DNA of 8,537 nucleotides from JBBRUG01 sp038247995 (GTDB lineage Bacteria > Chloroflexota > Chloroflexia > Chloroflexales > Chloroflexaceae). The stretch covers positions 1-8,537 of the forward strand of contig JBBRUG010000272.1 in NCBI GenBank assembly GCA_038247995.1, written 5' to 3'. Positions 1-5,055 of this stretch are shown in pieces. The number at the start of each line of letters is the position of its first letter. Within the stretch, counting starts at the first letter, position 1. Made by a program: the position numbers and the translations under genes. Under the pieces are notes generated by a model. The model saw only the letters and a program-made list of their open reading frames with translations. It had not been told where the DNA came from and searched no databases.

Positions 1-214
1 CAACGCGCGCGCACGGGCTGAGCAGTTGGCGCAGGCCAGCAACGCCACGCTCGGGCAGGTGCTCGTGATCAGCGAAAATATCGGCGCTCCGCCGGTGCTG
101 CCGCTGCCGGCAATGATGTCCGACCGGGTTGAGGGCACTGGCGGTTCCGTACCGGTACAGGGCGGCGAGCAGGTGATCAACGCCAGCGTTCAGGTAACCT
201 ACGAGTTGCGGTGA
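1..214 (+). CDS. SIMPL (DUF541) domain protein, C-terminal fragment
   Basis: This is the last 70 codons of a gene that begins before the window; the frame starts at base 2 and ends at TGA 212-214. The visible protein has an Ala/Gln-rich helix, then LGQVLVISE, a Pro-rich stretch with AMMSD, then PVQGGEQVINASVQVTYELR at the very end. The order of helix, LG-V-I-E strand, variable Pro-rich loop, 'P-v-G-e-v-A-V-V-y-L' and stop is how the SIMPL/DUF541 (YggE/BP26-type) fold ends. These proteins are usually secreted or periplasmic, of about 230-250 residues, and poorly understood functionally; oxidative-stress and channel-forming roles have been proposed for some. The N-terminus and any signal peptide are outside the window. 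It is convergent with the protease gene. The family call rests on the C-terminal third only. Confidence 0.75.
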   Translation, partial: NARARAEQLAQASNATLGQVLVISENIGAPPVLPLPAMMSDRVEGTGGSVPVQGGEQVINASVQVTYELR

Positions 215-277
215 GCCCACTGAGGCACTGAGCGGGTGAGCGCACTGAGATGAGCGCACTGAGGCACTGAGCGGGTG
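212..277. repeat. 39-bp-period direct repeat starting at a stop codon
   Basis: Bases 212-238 and 251-277 are 27-nt copies differing at one position (C217 versus G256), and both begin with TGA; the first TGA is the stop codon of the SIMPL gene. Inside and between them the shorter words GCACTGAG and TGAGCGCACTGAG recur (237-249, 251-263). TGAGCGCACTGAG is also present inverted at 312-324. The array looks like local duplication of a short word, and it supplies the arms of the inverted repeat that follows. Confidence 0.8.
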
Positions 278-343
278 CGGGCTGAGGCCCCGGAGTGGTT
301 GCCCACACAGACTCAGTGCGCTCACGCCCGCACCCGCTCAGTG
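265..343. terminator. Long inverted repeat between convergent genes, candidate bidirectional terminator
   Basis: The left arm CACTGAGCGGGTGCGGGC at 265-282 is perfectly complementary to the right arm at 326-343, giving an 18-bp GC-rich stem with a 43-nt loop. The right arm ends three bases from the protease stop codon (complement of 347-349), and the left repeat array starts at the stop of the opposing gene. The position fits transcription termination from both sides or protection of both mRNA 3' ends. There is no long T run on either strand, so classic intrinsic termination is uncertain. The structure is seen; its function is inferred. Confidence 0.55.
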
Positions 344-346
344 AGC

Positions 347-3300
347 CTACCGACCGATCATCGGCAAATACATCCGCTCCAGGTTGCCCGGCCCAAAAGG
401 AACGATCTCGGCCCGCGCAGCGCCGCTATGATGGTGATGCAGTAGCAAGACGCCCTGGGTGCCGTTGGCGACAAGCGCACCTTGATTTATGCCAAGCTCG
501 ATTGAGCCGGCCAGGTCGCGGTGGATCGGCCCGCGGAGCGCGTCGGGTGTTTGCAACCCCGGTTGGAATGGGTCAAAGCTGAGCTCTGAACTAACTACCA
601 GGGGCACATAAGCCGCACCGCTAAAGCTTGCGTCGTTAAAACTGGCCACGCGGTAACGCACGCGCGGGAAATCGGCGCTCAAACCAAGCTCAGCCGCCGT
701 CACACTCAGCACAGCAACCCGCGTATTAAACACCGCCGTATTAAACTCGTCGGGCGCGAAGAGATTTAGTGCGCCGGTAGTAACACTCCGCCCCGTGCGG
801 TTATCGACAAGCACGGTGGTTCGTACGTCGGCACTACTCAGCGAACCGGACACATTCCTCAGCCCAAACTCGGCCCCTGTGCCATCTACAGTTACCCCAC
901 TCCCATCAACATCGATCCAGACTTCAAACCAGGTATCAAGCGGACTTCCCGTTGTCGTCCAATCGCCGTGCGTGGCAATGCCGAAGCTCAGCCGAGCATC
1001 AGCGGCAGCGCCAGCGGCATAATCGCTATGCACGCCAAGGGCGCGGATGTCGGCACTTGCGGCAATGCGTGCCGTGCGCGGGCGACTCGTTTGTAGCTCC
1101 AATACCGAAACCAGCGCCGTCTGTTGGGCCGTTGCAACGCCATCGCCGCTGAGCACCAGTGTGCTGGCGCCCACGAAGTTTGCCGGTAAAGCCAGTTCCG
1201 CCGGCCCACGCGTTGCGGCCGCCAGGTGCGGCACCGCGTGAATGGGGAGGCGCACCGCGAGCGTCGGTGTAGCAGCGGGCGTGATCAACAGCAACGCGCT
1301 CGCCTCGCTGAGGCACGTCCGCGGCAGCCCTGCCTGCGTCGTGGCAACTGTCGGATCGCAAACCGGGCCGATCATTTCCGTTGGTTCGGCCTGAAGGGTT
1401 ACAGTTACCAGCGCACTCGCGCCGCCGGCGAGGCTCAGTTCAGTTGGGGCAACGCTATAGCGCACACCCGGCGTAGCCACCCGCGCTTCGATGCTTAAGG
1501 TGTAATCTTGCGCAGCCTGGCTCTGATTACTCACCCGCACCTGATGGGTGCGCAGTTCGGTTGTGCCGGTGATCACATCGACCGGGCCAAACGCGGCGCT
1601 CACAAAGCCCGGCCGTTCCGCGCTGTAAGCCAGGGTTGTGATTGCGGCGGCGGCGGCGAGATTGAGCCGACCTGCGCCGACCCGCGCCGGCCCATAGCGC
1701 TGCCCGGTGCGATCCAGTCCAGTGTAGAGATCGGCGTTTGCGCTATTCATCAGCAGCGCCTTGATCTGCTCGACGCTCCACGCGGGATGTTGCTGACGCA
1801 GCAACGCCGCCGCGCCGGCGACATGCGGCGCGGCCATCGAGGTGCCGCTTAGTTCGCGCCGGCCGGCGGCAGTCCCAACCGCAGCCGAACTGATCGTTGT
1901 GGCCGGAGCCGTGAGATCAGGCTTGAGCAGGTTATCGCCGCGCCGCGGCCCACGCGATGAATCGTTGTAGAGCGTATCTTCACGCGGCGCTTCAACCAGC
2001 AACACATTGTCGATGTAGCGCTGCGCCAGGGTAACGCTCACGCTGCCCGTCGCAAGCGCAACCCGTAAGTCGGCGCCGACCTGTTGCGGAATAGCGAGGG
2101 TTGGAATCACCACTGCGCCAAAGGGCCGCAGCGTAAGTAGTTCAGCGCTATCGATAATCAGCACCCCCACCGCGCCGGCGCCGGCAGCGTTATTCACCCG
2201 GTCGAGCGTCGTGCAGGCGCCGACGCCCCAATCGAGCAGGGCCACGCCGCCGCTGATCGCCGCCGCGTTTGCGCCGGTGAACGGCGTGCAGCCATCCCGC
2301 TGATCCGGCAGCTCCGCCAGCTCCGCCAGGGGCGCACTACGGCCGGCCGGCGGCAGGCTCGCCCAGTTGAAGGTGGCCGCATTGCCGGGGTAGACGCCGG
2401 CGAGCGCCGCTGGAGCATCCACCCGAAACCCATCGGCGCGGGAACCGGCATCGGCTGAACCGGCCACGGCAATTGCCCCATCGGCAACCGCCGGACTGCC
2501 AACTGCAAACGTACTGTCCCCGCTGTTGGTAGCTGCCGCAACCACAATGATTCCCGCATCAACGGCGCGCTGAGCGGCCAGCGCTGTAGAATCGCTGGAG
2601 CTGCCGAAGTCGATTCCCAACGAGAGGTTGATCACATCGAGCCGGTCGGCAAGATCGCCATCGCCATTGGGATCGATCGCCCAATCGATCGCCTGATCGG
2701 TTAACAGCGTGCCGAACGCACCACAACCAAATACGCGCAGCGCATACAACTCGGCCTCGGGCGCCACGCCCGGCCCGAGCGCCAGATCGGCCAGCGGCAC
2801 GTTGGTGTAGCCATCAGTGTAGGTGGTGCCATTGGCGGCAACCCCATACCCGGCCGCCGTGCCGGCGACATGCGTACCATGGCCATTGCAATCGCGCGGG
2901 TCGGCGCCGGGAGTTGGCTCGTTGAAACCGGTGTAGCCATCGCCGGCAAAATCGTAGCCGCCGGCAACCTTCTTACCCGGCCCAAAGTTCGGCGGCTGGA
3001 GCGCGCCGGTGCCGCCAAACGTCGCGTGGGCATAATCGATGCCGGTGTCGATTATGCCGATCTTTACGCCCGCACCAGTGAGATCGCGGCCATTTGCCGC
3101 CCAGAGTTGCGGCGCGCCAATCAGCGGTATGCTCGTCTGGTGGCTGAGATATTTGGGCGTCAGCGGCATGATCGTCTGCACCCACGGCTCGGCAGCAAGC
3201 GCCAGCAACTCGGCCCGCCGCACCTGAATAGCGATGCCGTTATAAACGCGTTGGGCGTGGTACAGCGGCTGCGCCGCAGGAGCCACTCGCGCCAGGTACG

Positions 3301-3568
3301 CCGCCGCCTGGCGCTGTTCAGTAAGCACCATAGTGTAGCGGGCCTGAGTGATGGCCGGGCCAGGCGCCTGGGGCGGATCGGTCGCCGCCAGGCCGGGCAG
3401 TGGCTCGGCGACGGCAGGCGCATGTAGCAACAACACAACGGCCAAAAGCGCATTAGGATCAGCATTTCGGCGAGCAGTTTCGGGTTGAGCATGGAGCCTG
3501 GGGTGAGCAGCAGAACCAAGCAGACTGAATAAAACCGCTAGCACTAAGATGCGGGCGAGATTGTGCAT
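347..3568 (-). CDS. Secreted subtilisin-like serine protease (peptidase S8) with PA domain
   Basis: This encodes a 1073-residue extracellular endopeptidase. Start ATG 3566-3568 was chosen because AAGGAG lies 4 nt upstream and the protein then opens directly with a Sec signal peptide (MHNLARILVLAVLF..., predicted cleavage near LHA-Q, residue ~27). An upstream in-frame ATG would add 26 residues that spoil this signal. Residues ~74-139 resemble an I9 inhibitor propeptide. The catalytic triad is Asp174 (GIIDTGID), His230 (NGHGTHVAG) and Ser577 (SGTSMAAPHVAG), with probable oxyanion-hole Asn348. A PA-like domain is inserted at roughly 410-515 before Ser577, as in Vpr/lactocepin-type subtilases. 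DPNGDGDLADR at ~300-309 looks like a calcium site. After ~675 come beta-rich, Fn3-like modules with an Asp-rich loop (WIDVDGSG, ~884-891). The protein ends in LERMYLPMIGR, with no membrane anchor or LPXTG sorting signal. It probably degrades external protein; specificity is unknown. It is divergent from the LacI gene and has no partner gene. Confidence 0.93.
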   Translation of the reverse strand: MHNLARILVLAVLFSLLGSAAHPRLHAQPETARRNADPNALLAVVLLLHAPAVAEPLPGLAATDPPQAPGPAITQARYTMVLTEQRQAAAYLARVAPAAQPLYHAQRVYNGIAIQVRRAELLALAAEPWVQTIMPLTPKYLSHQTSIPLIGAPQLWAANGRDLTGAGVKIGIIDTGIDYAHATFGGTGALQPPNFGPGKKVAGGYDFAGDGYTGFNEPTPGADPRDCNGHGTHVAGTAAGYGVAANGTTYTDGYTNVPLADLALGPGVAPEAELYALRVFGCGAFGTLLTDQAIDWAIDPNGDGDLADRLDVINLSLGIDFGSSSDSTALAAQRAVDAGIIVVAAATNSGDSTFAVGSPAVADGAIAVAGSADAGSRADGFRVDAPAALAGVYPGNAATFNWASLPPAGRSAPLAELAELPDQRDGCTPFTGANAAAISGGVALLDWGVGACTTLDRVNNAAGAGAVGVLIIDSAELLTLRPFGAVVIPTLAIPQQVGADLRVALATGSVSVTLAQRYIDNVLLVEAPREDTLYNDSSRGPRRGDNLLKPDLTAPATTISSAAVGTAAGRRELSGTSMAAPHVAGAAALLRQQHPAWSVEQIKALLMNSANADLYTGLDRTGQRYGPARVGAGRLNLAAAAAITTLAYSAERPGFVSAAFGPVDVITGTTELRTHQVRVSNQSQAAQDYTLSIEARVATPGVRYSVAPTELSLAGGASALVTVTLQAEPTEMIGPVCDPTVATTQAGLPRTCLSEASALLLITPAATPTLAVRLPIHAVPHLAAATRGPAELALPANFVGASTLVLSGDGVATAQQTALVSVLELQTSRPRTARIAASADIRALGVHSDYAAGAAADARLSFGIATHGDWTTTGSPLDTWFEVWIDVDGSGVTVDGTGAEFGLRNVSGSLSSADVRTTVLVDNRTGRSVTTGALNLFAPDEFNTAVFNTRVAVLSVTAAELGLSADFPRVRYRVASFNDASFSGAAYVPLVVSSELSFDPFQPGLQTPDALRGPIHRDLAGSIELGINQGALVANGTQGVLLLHHHHSGAARAEIVPFGPGNLERMYLPMIGR

Positions 3569-3572
3569 ATGA

Positions 3573-3578
3573 CTCCTT
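3573..3578 (-). promoter_or_regulatory. Ribosome-binding site fixing the protease start
   Basis: The minus strand reads AAGGAG followed by TCAT and then ATG (3568-3566). The 4-nt spacing is short but workable. No comparable site precedes the upstream in-frame ATG at 3646-3644, so this site decides the start. Confidence 0.8.
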
Positions 3579-3598
3579 GTTATGTGACACTGCCGTAC

Positions 3599-3634
3599 CG
3601 ACGCGCCGGCGGATCGACGCGCCGGCGGCGCGTC
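3599..3634 (-). promoter_or_regulatory. Direct repeat and GC hairpin in the protease 5' leader
   Basis: A 14-bp word CGACGCGCCGGCGG occurs twice, at 3599-3612 and 3615-3628, with a 16-bp period. The second copy continues into a perfect 8-bp stem, GACGCGCC (3616-3623), loop GGC, GGCGCGTC (3627-3634). It lies between the predicted -10 box (3658-3663) and the protease ribosome-binding site, so it should be transcribed as part of a leader of about 80 nt. It could affect mRNA stability or translation, or bind a protein as DNA. The structure is directly visible; the role is unknown. Confidence 0.55.
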
Positions 3635-3657
3635 TCTGCACGTCATGCACGCCCTGC

Positions 3658-3663
3658 ATTATA
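3658..3663 (-). promoter_or_regulatory. Predicted -10 box of the protease promoter
   Basis: The minus strand carries a perfect TATAAT, read from 3663 down to 3658, about 90 bp upstream of the protease ATG. No good -35 hexamer is present at the standard distance; the region that would hold it (about 3681-3686) overlaps the TTGACA of the divergent lacI promoter. This suggests a weak or activator-dependent promoter, or use of a different sigma factor. It is a prediction from consensus only. Confidence 0.5.
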
Positions 3664-3683
3664 CCCATCAACATGGCATCGCC

Positions 3684-3711
3684 TTGACAGAGCCGAATTA
3701 TCTGGTAAACT
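3684..3711 (+). promoter_or_regulatory. Predicted sigma-70-type promoter for the LacI regulator
   Basis: A perfect -35 TTGACA (3684-3689) is followed after 16 bp by TAAACT (3706-3711), preceded by an extended -10 TGG (3703-3705). Transcription would start near 3718, leaving a leader of roughly 140 nt before the lacI ATG at 3862. An alternative weaker -10, TACAAT at 3737-3742, has no matching -35. Confidence 0.55.
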
Positions 3712-3736
3712 GGAACCAGTTCCAGTATGCAGTTTA
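3706..3736 (+). promoter_or_regulatory. Overlapping palindromes, candidate repressor operator
   Basis: Three nested inverted repeats overlap the -10 and the expected start site. AACTGG-AA-CCAGTT lies at 3708-3721. ACTGGAA-CCAG-TTCCAGT lies at 3709-3726. Outer arms TAAACTG (3706-3712) and CAGTTTA (3730-3736) flank them. The placement is typical of an operator that blocks RNA polymerase, so autoregulation by the downstream LacI protein is the simplest idea. The centre lacks the CpG usual in LacI-family operators, so another regulator remains possible. No second copy was seen upstream of the transporter gene. Confidence 0.5.
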
Positions 3737-3815
3737 TACAATAAGTCTCTAGTAATCAGGCGGCTACGCGGTTTTACCGTACCTCCAGCACTCTATCTGG
3801 CTGAGAAAAGCGCCT

Positions 3816-3830
3816 GAATCCTGACTCCTG
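3816..3830 (+). repeat. Heptamer-type repeat, copy 1 (upstream of lacI)
   Basis: GAATCCTGACTCCTG consists of heptamers GAATCCT and GACTCCT plus one base. The identical 15-mer recurs at 4936-4950 upstream of the sugar-binding protein gene. It lies in the leader, about 31 bp before the lacI ATG. It may be a simple sequence repeat or a shared regulatory site. Confidence 0.7.
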
Positions 3831-3861
3831 AAGAAAAGCCCACACCGAACGAGGAGGTGCG

Positions 3862-4875
3862 ATGGGGGCGACGATTCGCGATGTGGCGCGCAAGGCTGGG
3901 GTTGGTCTAGGCACAGTTTCACGCGTTCTCAATAACAGCCCGCTTGTCAGCCCCAGCACTCGTCAGCGTGTCCTCGAAGCGATCGCCGAACTACGCTACA
4001 GCCCCAGTCAGATCGCGCGCAGCTTTGCATTAGGCCGCACGAACACCATCGCTACGATTGCACCCTTCTTCACCCGCCCATCTGTTGTTGAGCGCCTGCG
4101 CGGCATTGAGGCCGCACTTGCGGGGAGCACGTACAACTTGGTCGTGTTTAATGTTGAAACCGTCGCCCGGCGCGACCACTGCTTTAATGATGTTCCGCGC
4201 CGCGACCGCTGCGATGGCCTGGTGGTGATCTCGCTTGCGCCACGCGCCGCCGAGGTGGAATTTTTGCTTCAAGCCGATGTACCGGTAGTGCTTGTCGATA
4301 CGTTTGCCACCGGACTGCCCAGCGTCTTGATCGACGATATTGCCGGCGGTCGGTTGGCGACCCAATGCCTGCTTGAACTGGGGCATCGCCAAATTGGCTT
4401 TGTTGGCGATTCGCTGGCCGAATTGGCGGCCTTCAACTTCACCAGTAGCCGGGATCGGTTTATTGGCTATCAGCGCGCCCTAAGTGAGGCCGGTTTTATG
4501 CCCCGCCCAGAATACGAGCGGCATGGCATTCACGGGCGCTACGAAGCGCGCATGTTGGCACGGGAATTGCTACAATTGCCGGAGCCGCCAACCGCAATTT
4601 TTGCCGCAAGCGATACGCAAGCCATGGGTGTGCTCGAAGCCGCCCGCGATCTGGGCCTGGCGGTGCCGGCGCAACTCTCGGTGATCGGGTTCGACGATAT
4701 CGACGTAGCCGAGTATCTCGGTTTGAGCACCATACACCAGCCGCTTTTTGAGAGTGGTACGCGTGGGTTGGAACTCGTGCTCAGCCAACTTGGCGGCCCA
4801 TCGCCGGCCACCGGGATCGAGATCCTGCCGATTGAGCTCAAGCTACGTGGTACAACGGCGCCACCGATGGCGTGA
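3862..4875 (+). CDS. LacI/GalR-family transcriptional repressor, probably of the adjacent sugar operon
   Basis: This encodes a 337-residue DNA-binding regulator, the normal length for the family. GAGGAGG (3851-3857) sits 4 nt before the ATG. Residues ~4-24 form the helix-turn-helix (TIRDVARKAGVGLGTVSRVLNN), with recognition-helix residues L16, G17 and R21. A hinge helix follows (SPSQIARSFALGRT, 47-60), then a periplasmic-binding-protein-like effector domain (~62-330) with typical elements VVLVDTF, IDDIAGG, LGHRQIGFVGD, AIFAASDTQAMGVLEAARDLG and VIGFDDIDVAEYL. At the hinge position where PurR has Leu54, this protein has Phe55. It is co-oriented with, and immediately upstream of, an alpha-glucoside type ABC transporter, so it probably represses those genes and releases on binding the sugar or a derivative. 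The ligand cannot be read from sequence. The family is certain; the target is inferred from context. Confidence 0.92.
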   Translation: MGATIRDVARKAGVGLGTVSRVLNNSPLVSPSTRQRVLEAIAELRYSPSQIARSFALGRTNTIATIAPFFTRPSVVERLRGIEAALAGSTYNLVVFNVETVARRDHCFNDVPRRDRCDGLVVISLAPRAAEVEFLLQADVPVVLVDTFATGLPSVLIDDIAGGRLATQCLLELGHRQIGFVGDSLAELAAFNFTSSRDRFIGYQRALSEAGFMPRPEYERHGIHGRYEARMLARELLQLPEPPTAIFAASDTQAMGVLEAARDLGLAVPAQLSVIGFDDIDVAEYLGLSTIHQPLFESGTRGLELVLSQLGGPSPATGIEILPIELKLRGTTAPPMA

Positions 4876-4877
4876 GC

Positions 4878-4905
4878 GGCAGGCGGCAGGCGGCAGACGG
4901 CAGAC
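4878..4905 (+). repeat. GGCAGRC heptanucleotide tandem repeat
   Basis: Four tandem heptamers, GGCAGGC twice then GGCAGAC twice, start two bases after the lacI stop codon and decay into AGCAG. They are followed by a short segment (4906-4923, ending GCTGCC) that could pair with the repeat. Tandem 7-mers of this kind resemble the short tandem repeats known between genes of filamentous cyanobacteria. No coding role is seen. Confidence 0.75.
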
Positions 4906-4928
4906 AGCAGTGGTTCCGCTGCCATTCT

Positions 4929-4950
4929 GACTCCCGAATCCTGACTCCTG
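4929..4950 (+). repeat. Heptamer-type repeat, copy 2 (upstream of the binding-protein gene)
   Basis: Three tandem degenerate heptamers, GACTCCC, GAATCCT and GACTCCT, plus a final G. The last 15 bases (4936-4950) are identical to 3816-3830 upstream of lacI. It follows the GGCAGRC array after a short spacer, so the two arrays may form one composite intergenic element. Confidence 0.7.
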
Positions 4951-4957
4951 GCTATAG

Positions 4958-4970
4958 AAAGGGGGTGATT
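4958..4970 (+). promoter_or_regulatory. Orphan, near-perfect Shine-Dalgarno sequence
   Basis: AAAGGGGGTGAT matches the consensus full-length anti-SD complement AAAGGAGGTGAT at 11 of 12 bases, and the one difference still allows a G-U pair. No ATG, GTG or TTG start lies at a workable distance. The only candidate at normal spacing is ATT at 4973, which opens a 19-codon frame ending at TAA 5030-5032. It could be a leader ORF with a rare start, a ribosome standby site for the highly expressed gene downstream, or chance. The transporter gene has its own site at 5041-5045. Confidence 0.4.
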
Positions 4971-4988
4971 ACATTCAGAGCGCGCTGA

Positions 4989-4996
4989 TTGCGCAA
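4989..4996 (+). promoter_or_regulatory. TTGCGCAA palindrome, candidate LacI-type operator
   Basis: This is a perfect 8-bp palindrome with a central CpG, 60 bp before the binding-protein ATG. A short palindromic core with central CG is the common form of LacI-family operators, and the position upstream of the probable target gene fits. Symmetry does not extend beyond the core, and no copy is seen upstream of lacI, so this is weak. I found no convincing -35/-10 pair between 4876 and 5040. Confidence 0.3.
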
Positions 4997-5040
4997 CATT
5001 TAATGAGCTCGAATTGGCACTGTTGGCCATAATTACCGAT

Positions 5041-5045
5041 GGAGG
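5041..5045 (+). promoter_or_regulatory. Ribosome-binding site fixing the binding-protein start
   Basis: GGAGG lies 10 nt before ATG 5056-5058. The nearer ATG at 5048 is in another frame and stops quickly. The in-frame TTG at 5014 would put 14 extra residues ahead of the lipoprotein signal. This supports 5056 as the start. Confidence 0.75.
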
Positions 5046-5055
5046 ATATGTACAA

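Noticed and set aside
212..343. CRISPR array
   Set aside because: Repeats are overlapping and unevenly sized, with no spacers of constant length and no cas genes nearby.
429..440. Run of four histidines in the protease (residues 1044-1047) as a metal site or engineered tag
   Set aside because: It lies inside a beta-strand-like context (VLLLHHHHSGAARAE) well before the C-terminus, and no further metal ligands form a pattern; nothing suggests engineering.
2870..3427. 185-codon plus-strand frame opposite the protease
   Set aside because: It is the shadow of a gene whose catalytic motifs are all intact on the minus strand.
3566..3646. Upstream ATG that would extend the protease by 26 residues
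   Set aside because: It puts a charged, Arg/Cys-rich stretch ahead of a clean signal peptide, lacks a ribosome-binding site, and would make the 5' leader hairpin coding.
5014..5055. Upstream TTG start for the binding protein
   Set aside because: GGAGG at 5041-5045 is correctly placed for ATG 5056, and the lipoprotein signal begins there.
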